From Terriglobia bacterium (GTDB lineage: Bacteria > Acidobacteriota > Terriglobia > Terriglobales > Acidobacteriaceae), in assembly GCA_020073525.1 (NCBI GenBank), contig JAIQFA010000041.1:1-42509 (forward strand): a stretch of 42,509 nt of DNA, given 5' to 3'. The translations under genes were made by a program, and so were the position numbers. Positions 27,171 to 35,304 of the stretch are shown one piece after another; the stretch's first letter is position 1, and each line of letters starts with the position of its first letter. Under the pieces are notes generated by a model. That model was not told the DNA's origin, ran no database searches, and saw only the letters and a program-made list of their open reading frames with translations.

Positions 27171-27342
27171 CCTCCCAGCACTCCAACTTTGCTAGGTCGC
27201 CCCTGTGATTCCGCTTCGAATTGTTCATTCCACAAAACCTTAGCATTGGTTGCGGACGTCCCTTCGTCTCCGCTCAGGGCAGGATCTCGGCCGCCCTGCT
27301 ATGGGCGGGAACGACCGTTTACTTCAACGAGAGTGGTTCGAC

Positions 27343-27396
27343 AAAAAAGCGGGCCGCTGATTGATCGGAAAGCGAACCGAATCAATCAGCGGGCCC
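27343..27396 (-). terminator. Rho-independent terminator of the DUF4136 gene
   Basis: A GC-rich hairpin has arms at 27351-27365 and 27381-27396 (12 contiguous pairs plus a bulged GGGC extension) and a 15-base loop. On the minus strand it is followed at once by a run of six U (the A run at 27343-27348). It sits 26 bases after the stop of the leftward gene and between two convergent genes. Confidence 0.75.
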
Positions 27397-27421
27397 GAGG
27401 GGAGAAAACTAAAGTCGCAAA

Positions 27422-27958
27422 TTAGGCCTTGGCTTGAGGAGGAAATTTCTTGAACATCTTCACGACCGCCTTGTCCAACTTCTTTTCGTTCTTGTCAGGG
27501 TTGCCGGAAAGCATGTCCTCGGCGTCGCCTCGCCAGATCAACTGTTTCGACTTGGCATCAAACATGTCAACCACCAACGTCCCTTCTTTGTAGTCGTGTT
27601 CGGTGGTGGTAGCTTCCCCGAAGCCACCAGCTCCACGCCAACGCCAGCCGCCACCGAAGCCGTTGTAGAAGGTGTCCAATGTTCTTTCCGTGCGGGTTGT
27701 ACCAATCGCCAGCAGGACGACATCGCCGCCGTCATCAACCTGCTTCCATCCTTTTGCCGCAAGCTGGCTGTCGATGGCGTCCTTGATGCGCGGCTCCCAG
27801 AGTGAATTGCTGACTCGGACCTTCTTCCACGAGTACGTCTTGTACTGAGCGAAGTTCACGTGCTTATCAAAGTCCGTTTGAACCTGCTGCGCAGTTGCAC
27901 CTGCCGCCATTGCGACTAGAAGTGCAATGCAACAGGTCGAAATTCTTAGAGATCTCAT
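27422..27958 (-). CDS. DUF4136 domain lipoprotein-like secreted protein
   Basis: 178 residues from the ATG at 27958, preceded by AAGGAGA. A signal peptide (MRSLRISTCCIALLVAMAAGATA) is followed by the DUF4136 domain: VQTDFDKHVNFAQYKTYSW, RIKDAIDSQLAAKGWKQV, and near the end VVDMFDAKSKQLIWRGDAED, then a C-terminal helix ending KMFKKFPP. A Gly/Trp-rich loop (GFGGGWRWRGAGGFGE) lies between these conserved parts, as in many family members. Function is unknown; the family is thought to be envelope-associated. No lipobox Cys is placed properly, so it is more likely a soluble periplasmic protein. A good -24/-12 element lies 41-56 bases upstream, suggesting sigma-54 control. Confidence 0.88.
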   Translation of the reverse strand: MRSLRISTCCIALLVAMAAGATAQQVQTDFDKHVNFAQYKTYSWKKVRVSNSLWEPRIKDAIDSQLAAKGWKQVDDGGDVVLLAIGTTRTERTLDTFYNGFGGGWRWRGAGGFGEATTTEHDYKEGTLVVDMFDAKSKQLIWRGDAEDMLSGNPDKNEKKLDKAVVKMFKKFPPQAKA

Positions 27959-27998
27959 GATTCTCCTTTCTAATTTGCGGTTACTCCAGCCATTGCAG

Positions 27999-28014
27999 TG
28001 CACCCACCATGCCA
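27999..28014 (-). promoter_or_regulatory. Sigma-54 (-24/-12) promoter of the DUF4136 gene
   Basis: On the minus strand TGGCATGGTGGGTGCA keeps the invariant GG and GC ten bases apart and matches ten of twelve consensus positions. Transcription would begin about 30 bases before the ATG, leaving room for the AAGGAG site. Confidence 0.5.
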
Positions 28015-28255
28015 AACGCATGATGCGATCTCGTCTTGCTCTTACTCGCGCCAACTACTCGAATTTGTGGGTCTTTTCCGTTCCATTTCAGCGGCCTTGA
28101 AAGATTTGCTAAGTCGAGAGTTCGACAGGGCGGTTTGGATATCGTCACGCTGGCTTTCTGCGCGTCGTTCCTCTTTCTTCTGGAGAGGCGGCGCCCCGTC
28201 CCACAAGTGGTTACGCGGAAAGCACAAAGCCGTAGTCACACGGTCCTCCCTGTTT

Positions 28256-28271
28256 TGGAATGTGGCATGCA
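28256..28271 (+). promoter_or_regulatory. Weak sigma-54-like element before the phosphatase unit
   Basis: TGGAATGTGGCATGCA has GG and GC ten bases apart and nine of twelve consensus matches. The predicted start would be about 18 bases before the small ORF at 28300. Confidence 0.25.
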
Positions 28272-28299
28272 CTTAGAACCGTGAAGCAGAAGGGAATTC

Positions 28300-28563
28300 A
28301 TGTCTTACAGTCCGCGGACTTTCGTTAGCTGGCGGGGATCGGGAAAGAAACACGTGCCGGCAATCACGGCTTTGTTCAAAAACGCCGTCAGCGCGGCAGT
28401 TCTAGCCATCTTCGGCAGCAAGACTTCCATCGCGGTCATTCGCTGCCTGCTCAGTATGGTGATCGTGGCCGTCATGCTGTTCCGAATCTCAGAGATTCAT
28501 GGGGCAGTGGATGGGACGATGGACCACAGCTTTGGCGTGTTTCATTGCGGAGGGCGGCGTTGA
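28300..28563 (+). CDS. Small membrane protein candidate upstream of the phosphatase
   Basis: 87 residues from an ATG preceded by AAGGGA. A polar, basic N-terminus is followed by two hydrophobic stretches (about residues 24-40 and 43-62: IAVIRCLLSMVIVAVMLF), so it may be a small membrane protein. The C-terminal part (GTMDHSFGVFHCGGRR) has no recognisable motif. Its stop overlaps a TTG start of the next gene (TTGA at 28560-28563), which suggests translational coupling. No homologous family was recognised, and it could be a chance open frame in leader sequence. The overlap and the ribosome site are the main support. Confidence 0.4.
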   Translation: MSYSPRTFVSWRGSGKKHVPAITALFKNAVSAAVLAIFGSKTSIAVIRCLLSMVIVAVMLFRISEIHGAVDGTMDHSFGVFHCGGRR

Positions 28564-29732
28564 GCCTCATGGAACCTGGGCGCTCCACGCTTCAACTCCC
28601 ATTCGGTTCCGCTTCCACCGGGAGTGTTCACCTCCGTTCGCAAGCCTGGTCATTTCTGATTGTTAGTTCAGCAACGGTCTGCGTGGCGTACGCCGATTAC
28701 CTGGTCAAAAGCATCTCGCTCGGGTATCTCTACATTCTTCCCCTTTCGCTGAGCGCGATTCTGCTTTCCCGGGGAGTCTCATTTGCGTTGATCGGTCTTT
28801 GTGTCTTCTTTCATGATCTGTTTGGACCGCCGTATCCCAGCATACAGGCGCGCATCGCCCACAACTTGACTGCCCTCGTGGCTTTTGTTTTCGCGGTGTT
28901 GCTGTTGCAGCGTTTTGTGGCACAACGAAATTCGCTTTTCGATCTGGTTCGGCAGCAGCGCGACGAACTCGTGAAGGAAGTCGGCCTGGCGGCACAGGTA
29001 CAAAAGTTGTTTCTTCCCACGTCCAGCCCAGCGGTACCTGGATTCGACATCGCTGCCGTTATGTACCCCGTAGGAGGCGTCGGGGGCGACTATTACGACT
29101 ACATTCCATTCTCGAATGGAAGCCTGGGCCTGGTGATTGCCGATGTGTCCGGAAAGGGAGTGGCGGCGGCTCTGCTGATGTCTGCGACCGCAGCCACCAT
29201 TCGATTCGAAACCAGCGAAACCCACAGCTTGGGCGACATGGTCAACCGGCTCAACCGCGAACTTCATGCCCTCCCAAGCAACTCCCACTTCGTAACCTTG
29301 CTACTGGGCGAATTGGACCCGCGCTCACGCCGGCTGAAATGCGTAAACTGCGGCCATAATCCGGCGCTGTTGCTGCGCGCGGCTAGCGGCGACGCGTCCT
29401 GGCTACCCTCATCTTGCGTCCCTCTCGGCCTGTTTGAGACAGTAACCTGCCAACCGGAGGTAATTGACCTGGAACCGGGTGATGTCATGGTTTGGTACAC
29501 AGACGGATTGACTGAAGCTGTGGATGCTCAAGGCAGAGAGTTCGGTCGTGATGGACTATTGGAAAACGTGCGTAATAACCGCGGCATGAGTGCAGAAGAA
29601 ATTGTGAATGGTCTCTATTCCGCGGCCATCGCCTTCAACCGGGGAGAGACGCTTGCGGACGACCTGACCATTATGGTGATCAGGGTGGACTCGATTGACC
29701 CGTCGCCTGGCGACGAAACCAAGATTCTTTGA
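28560..29732 (+). CDS. Membrane PP2C-type phosphatase (SpoIIE domain)
   Basis: 390 residues from a TTG at 28560, 6 bases after AGGG within GGAGGG; an ATG at 28569 is the alternative. The N-terminal part (about 25-125) has three to four transmembrane segments in the pattern of a small membrane sensor (FLIVSSATVCVAYADYLV, LGYLYILPLSLSAILLS, LIGLCVFFHDLFG). A short coiled linker leads to a SpoIIE phosphatase domain (about 165-380) with the metal-binding aspartates in GGVGGDYYDY, IADVSGKGVAAALLM, WYTDGLTEAVDA and ADDLTIMVIRV. It should dephosphorylate a partner protein, often an anti-anti-sigma STAS protein. The only STAS protein in this window lacks the usual Ser, so the real target is probably elsewhere. 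Confidence 0.9.
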   Translation: MSLMEPGRSTLQLPFGSASTGSVHLRSQAWSFLIVSSATVCVAYADYLVKSISLGYLYILPLSLSAILLSRGVSFALIGLCVFFHDLFGPPYPSIQARIAHNLTALVAFVFAVLLLQRFVAQRNSLFDLVRQQRDELVKEVGLAAQVQKLFLPTSSPAVPGFDIAAVMYPVGGVGGDYYDYIPFSNGSLGLVIADVSGKGVAAALLMSATAATIRFETSETHSLGDMVNRLNRELHALPSNSHFVTLLLGELDPRSRRLKCVNCGHNPALLLRAASGDASWLPSSCVPLGLFETVTCQPEVIDLEPGDVMVWYTDGLTEAVDAQGREFGRDGLLENVRNNRGMSAEEIVNGLYSAAIAFNRGETLADDLTIMVIRVDSIDPSPGDETKIL

Positions 29733-29894
29733 TTCCCGTTCCCAGGAGCCGTCGAGCCTTCGTCATTGCTGTCGGACACGTGATCAGTGCAGCGCCCACC
29801 GGCTGCCAGGGCGAGTGGTAACTCATTTCTGCAAAACAACTTTCCAGCCACTGCCAACACAACGTCTTGGCGATTCGAGTGCAAACACAAGGGT

Positions 29895-30920
29895 ATGCTT
29901 CCGAAACGATTCGCGGTCCGGCACACGAGCAAGCAAGCAGGTCCCAGTCCAATATTTCCCAGATCCAAGTCCATCTTGTCCGTCTTGGTCCTTCTGATTC
30001 TCTGCGTGATCGTATGCTGTTCAGCTCTTTTCGCACAAAGCAATAACTCCAGCCAAAAGACAGAGGGTGTCATCCAAAAAGCCATCGCGCAATTTGAGCG
30101 GAGTCCTCTCCGGACCCTCTCTCTGGGCAGCGGGATCTACATGTTTTCCGGTGATGGCGGCAACGTTGTGGCGGTTGCCGATGATAGCAGCACGCTTCTG
30201 ATCGATAGCGGAATCGAGTCTCGGGCGGCTGAACTTGACGCGGCAGTGTTCGAAGCGACCCATCGGCCGATCACACGACTGATTAACACGCACTCGCACT
30301 TTGACCACACCGGCGGCAATGCATTGTTCGGCTCCGCCGGCGTGACGATCATCGCCCAGAGGAACGTGAAAGCACGGCTGTCATCGGAACAGGATGTGCC
30401 TTTCATCGATCTGCACGATGGGCCCTATCCGAATCAGGCTTTGCCATCGCTGACCTACGCGGACAATCTGACGCTTGAGCAGGGTTCCGAACAATTGCGC
30501 TTGGCGCACTTTGGGGCAGCCCATACAGATGGCGACACGATCGTTTTCCTTGAACCAGCCAACGTCGTTATCTTGAGTGACATTTTTTCCGAACCCTTTT
30601 ACCCGATCATCGACTTTACTTCTGGAGGCTCACTGCAGGGGATCATCGACTCGATCGATCAAGTTCTCTCTGCCAGCAACGAGCAGACAAGGTACGTTCC
30701 CGGACACGGTCCGCTGGCCACTCGGGCCGACCTCCAGGCTTACCGGAACATGTTGGTAACGATACGGGATCGCATCACCACCCTGGTCCGGTCGGGAAAA
30801 ACAATGGACCAGGTTGTGGCGGCGCAGCCGACCAAGGATTTTGATGCCAAGTGGGGCACCGGCTACGTGGATGGAAATGTGTTTGCCAAGATGGCCTATG
30901 CGTCGATTGCAGGCCACTAG
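29895..30920 (+). CDS. Metallo-beta-lactamase-fold hydrolase, membrane-anchored or secreted
   Basis: 341 residues from the ATG at 29895; the frame opens earlier but without coding character. A basic head and one hydrophobic helix (ILSVLVLLILCVIVCCSALFA) form an uncleaved anchor or signal peptide. The domain then has the zinc signature NTHSHFDHTGG (HxHxDH) and later histidines in AHTDGDTIVF and PGHGPLA, so both metal sites are present. Substrates in this superfamily range from lactams to lactones and thioesters. The architecture with its leader resembles secreted quinoprotein-relay-type MBL proteins. It begins the run of same-strand genes with DoxX and the dehydrogenase-like gene. The assignment as an antibiotic-hydrolysing enzyme is not supported. 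Confidence 0.88.
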   Translation: MLPKRFAVRHTSKQAGPSPIFPRSKSILSVLVLLILCVIVCCSALFAQSNNSSQKTEGVIQKAIAQFERSPLRTLSLGSGIYMFSGDGGNVVAVADDSSTLLIDSGIESRAAELDAAVFEATHRPITRLINTHSHFDHTGGNALFGSAGVTIIAQRNVKARLSSEQDVPFIDLHDGPYPNQALPSLTYADNLTLEQGSEQLRLAHFGAAHTDGDTIVFLEPANVVILSDIFSEPFYPIIDFTSGGSLQGIIDSIDQVLSASNEQTRYVPGHGPLATRADLQAYRNMLVTIRDRITTLVRSGKTMDQVVAAQPTKDFDAKWGTGYVDGNVFAKMAYASIAGH

Positions 30921-30983
30921 ACCACGGTGGGTCAGGAGAGATCGGGTAACTCGCGAAGTCAAATGATCAAAGGAGAAATAAGG

Positions 30984-31469
30984 ATGTTCTTTAAACTGCT
31001 TGGAACCAATGCCGACTGGGGTGTCGCCATCGTTCGTATCATTTTGGGCATCGTTTTCTTTGCCCATGGCGCGCAGAAGATGCTGGGATGGTTTGGGGGG
31101 CCCGGTTTCACCAATATGATGCGGACCCTCACCGGTCAATTGAGAATTCCCGCTCCGTTCGCTTTTCTGGTGATCGCAGGCGAGTTCTTTGGAGGGCTAG
31201 GACTGGTTGTCGGGTTACTCAGCCGTTTGGCCGCTATCGGGGTCTTAGCGACCATGGCCGGAGCTGTGCTTATGGTTCACCTTCAGCATGGCTTGTTCCT
31301 GAACTGGTTTGGCGACAAAAAGGGACACGGAATCGAGTATCACCTTCTGGCCATGGCACTGGCCCTGATTGTACTCATCAAGGGAGCTGGCGCGTTCTCG
31401 CTGGATCGCGGCTGGTATCAGCGCCAGCTCAGCAAAGAGTCCACAGTTTCACAAATTTTTAGGAGATAG
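30984..31469 (+). CDS. DoxX family membrane protein
   Basis: 161 residues from the ATG at 30984, after AAAGGAGAAATAAGG; an ATG 21 bases upstream is also possible. Four hydrophobic segments, with the DoxX signature GVAIVRIILGIVFFAHGAQK (first helix) and AFLVIAGEFFGGLGLVVGL (second), and a C-terminal HGIEYHLLAMALALIVLI helix. DoxX proteins are small membrane subunits often linked to quinone-dependent oxidation or stress responses; the activity is mostly undefined. It follows the metallo-hydrolase gene by 63 bases and precedes the dehydrogenase-like gene by one base, so the last two are co-transcribed. Confidence 0.9.
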   Translation: MFFKLLGTNADWGVAIVRIILGIVFFAHGAQKMLGWFGGPGFTNMMRTLTGQLRIPAPFAFLVIAGEFFGGLGLVVGLLSRLAAIGVLATMAGAVLMVHLQHGLFLNWFGDKKGHGIEYHLLAMALALIVLIKGAGAFSLDRGWYQRQLSKESTVSQIFRR

Positions 31470-31470
31470 C

Positions 31471-32388
31471 ATGAATTCTTTCGCCGCAAGTCACACGAGG
31501 CTCAGCTTCATTGGGATTGGGAATATGGGAAGCCGAATCGCCCAACGGCTACTGGAGCACGGTTACAAATTGGCGGTCTATGACCGCGATCCGGCAAGAG
31601 CCGAGGCGATGACCGAGCATGGGGCCAGCGTTGCGGGCTCTCTCGCGGAACTCGCAGAACACGCCGACGTCATCCTCTCCTGCCTGACGAATGATGATGC
31701 GGTGCAAAGTGTGTATCTCGGGCCCGATGGAGTGTTCGCGCATGCTCCGATAGGAACGGTGATCCTCGAAATGAGCACGATCCTTCCCCAAACTTCCCGC
31801 GAACTGGCGCGCGACGGGGCGGGCTTGGGCTTGCACGTGCTCGATGTCGCAATCTCGGGCAGCACTCCCGCGGCTGAGCAAGGGACCCTTTCCCTACTGG
31901 GCGGCGGCAACCCGGACATCTTCTGGGCGGCGCATCCAATCTTTCAAGCCATCGCCACCCGCTACTTTCACCTCGGCCCCAGCGGATCGGGGACGACCAT
32001 GAAATTGGTGGTTAACTCAATTCTTGGCGTCGGCATGCAGGCGATCGCGGAAGCCTGTGCCTTGGGACAAAAGGCCGGACTGGATCGCGACTTGCTGCTG
32101 CACGTTCTCTCGCAGACTGCGGTAGTCGCACCGGCTCATGCCGGAAAACTGTCGAGAGCGGCACGAAATGACTACAGTCCGCAATTTCCCCTGCAACTGA
32201 TGAACAAGGACTTTCGTCTGATTCTGGAGACCGCCTCCGCCATTGACGCGGCCATGCCGGCGACGCAAGCGGCCTTCCAAATCAACTCCGAAGCATTGCC
32301 TCTCGGAGCGGAAGAAGATCTTTCCGCAGTGATACGGCAGATGGAAAAATTGGCGCGGGTGAACCCCGCTTATGAAGAGGCTTCGTAA
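31471..32388 (+). CDS. Beta-hydroxyacid dehydrogenase-like NAD(P) enzyme
   Basis: 305 residues from the ATG at 31471, preceded by AGGAG. Residues 10-165 form the Rossmann domain with GIGNMGSRIAQRLLEHGY (dinucleotide loop), a DRDPARAE segment, the substrate-binding loop ISGSTPAAEQGTL and the catalytic lysine in GTTMKLVVN. The helical C-terminal domain (about 170-290) is the all-alpha NAD-binding_11 type. It belongs to the 3-hydroxyisobutyrate dehydrogenase/tartronate semialdehyde reductase group. The aspartate after RDPA suggests NADH or mixed cofactor use, which I would not insist on. The gene is one base after DoxX. Substrate: a beta-hydroxy acid or imine, not determined. Confidence 0.92.
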   Translation: MNSFAASHTRLSFIGIGNMGSRIAQRLLEHGYKLAVYDRDPARAEAMTEHGASVAGSLAELAEHADVILSCLTNDDAVQSVYLGPDGVFAHAPIGTVILEMSTILPQTSRELARDGAGLGLHVLDVAISGSTPAAEQGTLSLLGGGNPDIFWAAHPIFQAIATRYFHLGPSGSGTTMKLVVNSILGVGMQAIAEACALGQKAGLDRDLLLHVLSQTAVVAPAHAGKLSRAARNDYSPQFPLQLMNKDFRLILETASAIDAAMPATQAAFQINSEALPLGAEEDLSAVIRQMEKLARVNPAYEEAS

Positions 32389-32518
32389 TGGTCAGAGGCT
32401 TTCATCCCGCGGCGTCGTCCGTTCGACGGCATGTCAAAATAGCGCCACCGGAACAGCCGGCGGCAGCTCTCTTGCTTCCTGCAATGTACGCCTTGCCGCG
32501 CTCTGCTCATCAGCGGTG

Positions 32519-32535
32519 TGGCACGGGAAGTGCAA
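32519..32535 (+). promoter_or_regulatory. Sigma-54 (-24/-12) promoter of the molybdenum oxidoreductase genes
   Basis: TGGCACGGGAAGTGCAA matches eleven of twelve consensus positions: perfect TGGCACG, four spacer bases, then GTGCA. The invariant GG and GC are ten bases apart. Transcription would start about 15 bases before the ATG at 32560, and AGAGG lies in that leader. This is the best -24/-12 match in the window. The 170-base region before it contains a short CGTCG/CGACG inverted repeat that could bind an activator. Confidence 0.65.
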
Positions 32536-32559
32536 CCACGAGATGACGCAGAGGCATCC

Positions 32560-33015
32560 ATGATCCAGCTTAAGGTAAATGGAGTTGATCGATCCTTCGA
32601 CGGCGCCCCAGAAATGCCGCTCCTCTGGTACCTCCGCGATGTTCTCGGACTCACGGGAACCAAGTTTGGATGTGGTGTATCCCTCTGCGGGGCTTGTACG
32701 GTACACCGGAATGGCGAAGCTCTTCGAGCTTGCATCACGCCGATGAGTTCCGTGGCAGGAACCGACATCACAACCATTGAAGGGATCACCGCCAACGGCT
32801 TTCATCCCGTCCAAAGGGCGTGGATTGAGCACAATGTTCCGCAGTGCGGCTACTGCCAGTCGGGCCAGATCATGCAAGCGATCGCTTTGTTACGCACAAC
32901 GCCCAAACCAACAGACGAGCAAATTGACGAAGGCATGGCGGGAAACATCTGCCGCTGCGGAACCTACCAGCGGATTCGAGCCGCGATCAAGACTGCAGCA
33001 GAGGAGCACGCATGA
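32560..33015 (+). CDS. 2Fe-2S subunit of a molybdenum oxidoreductase (IorA/CoxS type)
   Basis: 151 residues from the ATG at 32560. The N-terminal ferredoxin-like domain has the first cluster ligands in [13 protein letters not shown] and then C from ALRAC (about residues 43-70). The C-terminal helical domain has the second cluster in QCGYCQSGQ and [12 protein letters not shown] (about 105-140). This is the complete small-subunit pattern of xanthine oxidase-family enzymes. Its stop overlaps the ATG of the large subunit (ATGA), so the two are tightly coupled. There is no separate FAD subunit, as in isoquinoline 1-oxidoreductase and aldehyde oxidoreductases of the IorAB type. Electrons probably leave the 2Fe-2S clusters towards a cytochrome. 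Confidence 0.95.
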   Translation: MIQLKVNGVDRSFDGAPEMPLLWYLRDVLGLTGTKFGCGVSLCGACTVHRNGEALRACITPMSSVAGTDITTIEGITANGFHPVQRAWIEHNVPQCGYCQSGQIMQAIALLRTTPKPTDEQIDEGMAGNICRCGTYQRIRAAIKTAAEEHA

Positions 33016-35282
33016 GCGCCATTTCCAACCTCAGCCGCCGTGGCTTCCTCCAGGGAATTGTAGGAGCGGGAGCGCTCGTTCTGGGAGCGCGCTATCTGCC
33101 CAGACTGCTCTCGAAACATGAGGCCGCTGCGGGCGGCACGCAAGCGGATCACGCCACTCTTCATCCCAACGTGTTTGTTGGAATCGACACCGATGGAACG
33201 GTCTACATCGTCGCGCACCGCTCCGAGATGGGCACAGTGATCCGCACGTCCCTGCCCCTGGTGGTCGCCGACGAGCTCGACGCCGACTGGAAACGAGTGA
33301 AGATCGAACAGGCCATCGCCGATCCCCGGTATGGCGATCAAAATACCGACGGCTCTCATTCCATCCGCAGTTTCTACGACATCATGCGGCAGGCGGGAGC
33401 CACGGCTCGTTTCATGCTGATCCAGGCAGCCGCGCAGCAATGGGGAGTTCCGGCATCGGATTGCCAGACCGATCTCCACGCGGTCGTTCATCCTGCAACC
33501 GGCCGCCGTCTAGGCTACGGTGAGCTTGCCCACGCGGCATCGAAGTTTTCCGTGCCGAAAAAAGAAGAGCTGCAGTTCAAGAAGAAGGACGCATGGCGAT
33601 ACATCGGCAAGGGGATGGATAGCTACGACCTTGCCGACCTGTGCACTGGCAAGGCAATCTACGGCATGGACTCTCGATTGGACGGCATGGTGTATGCATC
33701 CATCGAGCATCCTCCGGTTTTTGGAGGAAAGGTAAAGTCCTACGATGAAAAAGCGCCATTGGGGGTAGCTGGCGTTCATCAGACGGTTCCCATTGATCCC
33801 TTTAAGCCGCCTTGCGCATTTCAGCCCCTGGGCGGAGTCGCCGTCATTGCCGACAACACCTGGGCAGCATTTCAAGGCCGCAAGAAGTTGGATGTCGTAT
33901 GGGACAACGGCCCAAACGAATCCTACAATTCCGACGCATACAAAAACGAGCTACGGGAGACAGCTCGAAAACCGGGAAAAGTCATCCGCAGTGAAGGTGA
34001 CGTAGATTCCGCGTTCACGAAGGGCGGCAGTGTCTTTGAAGCCGACTACTACGTTCCGTTGCTGGCGCACGCTTCGATGGAACCGATGGTTGCTTTGGCC
34101 GAGTTCAAAGATGGCCGAGTTACTGCCTGGGCTCCCACCCAGAATCCTCAAGCCGCGCAAGACATCATCTCCAAGGAACTGGGAATCCCGAAGGAGCACG
34201 TGGTCTGCCACGTCACCTTTCTCGGCGGCGGATTCGGAAGAAAGTCCAAGCCAGACTATGTCGCCGAGGCTGCCGTGCTTTCGAAGAAAGTCGGCCGTCC
34301 AGTCAAGGTGGTGTGGACTCGCGAAGACGATATCAGGTTCGACTATTACAACGCTGTCGCCGCCATGTACCTCAAGGCTTCCCTGGATGCCACGGGCAAG
34401 CCCACGGCATGGCTGCAACGGTGTGTATTTCCGCCCATTACTTCTATCTTCGATGTGAGTGCAGTCTATGGTGATCCCGGCCACCTGCAACAGGGCTGGA
34501 CCGATATGCCGTACGACATTTCCAATCTTCGGGTTGAGAATGGTCCGGCACAAGCCCACGTCCGCATCGGCTGGCTACGCTCAGTCGCGAATATCTACCA
34601 CGCTTTTGCCGTGCAGACGTTTACCGATGAGCTTGCTCACCGCGCGAGCCGCGACCCGGCCGAATATCTGCTCGAGCTGATCGGTTCGCCGCGCACTCTG
34701 GATTTGAGAAACACCGGCTATCCGAATTATGGGGCCTCCTCCGACACCTATCCCTGGGAAACAGGACGCCTTCGCGGGGTTACGGAGATGGTGATAGAAA
34801 AGTCCGGTTGGCGAAAGAGAAAATCAGGCAAAGGGCACGGATTCGGCATTGCCGCCCACCGCAGCTTCTTAACCTATGTCGCTACTGTGGTCGAAGTCGA
34901 AGTCAGTGACGATGGGGAGATCAAAATTCCGCGCGTGGATACGGTCGTCGATGCCGGGCTAGTAGTGAATCCGGAGGTGACGCGGGCGCAGTTTGAAGGT
35001 GCGGCGGTCTTCGGTACGAGCGTTGCCCGCAGCGGAGAGATCACTACGAAGAATGGCGCGATCGAGCAGTCCAATTTCTCCGATTATCCGGTTGCCCGCA
35101 TCAACGAGGCTCCCTATCAGACGAATGTCTATATCGTCGACAGCGATGCCCCGCCTGCCGGGGTGGGGGAGCCCGGTGTGCCACCGTTCGTTCCAGCGCT
35201 GTGCAACGCGATCTATGCCGCAACTGGAAAGCGGATTCGCGAGCTGCCGCTGACCAGAACGAATTTGGGAAGCAGCGTCTGA
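33012..35282 (+). CDS. Molybdopterin oxidoreductase large subunit (IorB type), Tat-exported
   Basis: 756 residues with a Tat signal at the start ([20 protein letters not shown]). The molybdopterin-cytosine dinucleotide fold carries the family landmarks [28 protein letters not shown] and the active-site glutamate in GVGEPG (E720). The length is typical of IorB-like subunits. With the 2Fe-2S subunit, it hydroxylates or oxidises an aldehyde or N-heterocyclic ring, using water oxygen. The Tat signal indicates the complex folds with its cofactor in the cytoplasm and is exported; the small subunit lacks a signal and must travel with it. The following genes (Tat aldo/keto reductase, multicopper oxidase) are also exported. 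Substrate unknown. Confidence 0.94.
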   Translation: MSAISNLSRRGFLQGIVGAGALVLGARYLPRLLSKHEAAAGGTQADHATLHPNVFVGIDTDGTVYIVAHRSEMGTVIRTSLPLVVADELDADWKRVKIEQAIADPRYGDQNTDGSHSIRSFYDIMRQAGATARFMLIQAAAQQWGVPASDCQTDLHAVVHPATGRRLGYGELAHAASKFSVPKKEELQFKKKDAWRYIGKGMDSYDLADLCTGKAIYGMDSRLDGMVYASIEHPPVFGGKVKSYDEKAPLGVAGVHQTVPIDPFKPPCAFQPLGGVAVIADNTWAAFQGRKKLDVVWDNGPNESYNSDAYKNELRETARKPGKVIRSEGDVDSAFTKGGSVFEADYYVPLLAHASMEPMVALAEFKDGRVTAWAPTQNPQAAQDIISKELGIPKEHVVCHVTFLGGGFGRKSKPDYVAEAAVLSKKVGRPVKVVWTREDDIRFDYYNAVAAMYLKASLDATGKPTAWLQRCVFPPITSIFDVSAVYGDPGHLQQGWTDMPYDISNLRVENGPAQAHVRIGWLRSVANIYHAFAVQTFTDELAHRASRDPAEYLLELIGSPRTLDLRNTGYPNYGASSDTYPWETGRLRGVTEMVIEKSGWRKRKSGKGHGFGIAAHRSFLTYVATVVEVEVSDDGEIKIPRVDTVVDAGLVVNPEVTRAQFEGAAVFGTSVARSGEITTKNGAIEQSNFSDYPVARINEAPYQTNVYIVDSDAPPAGVGEPGVPPFVPALCNAIYAATGKRIRELPLTRTNLGSSV

Positions 35283-35304
35283 TTCCCTTGAAGGCGAGAG
35301 TTTT

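Larger units (their letters stand above)
27959..28299. other. Regulatory region, no recognised gene
   Basis: The 341 bases between the divergent DUF4136 and small-ORF/phosphatase genes hold two sigma-54-like elements (27999-28014 leftward, 28256-28271 rightward). The short frames in it lack ribosome sites and recognisable products. Confidence 0.5.

Noticed and set aside
29868..29883. TGGCGATTCGAGTGCA as a sigma-54 promoter of the metallo-hydrolase gene
   Set aside because: Only eight of twelve consensus bases match and transcription would start one base before the ATG; probably chance.
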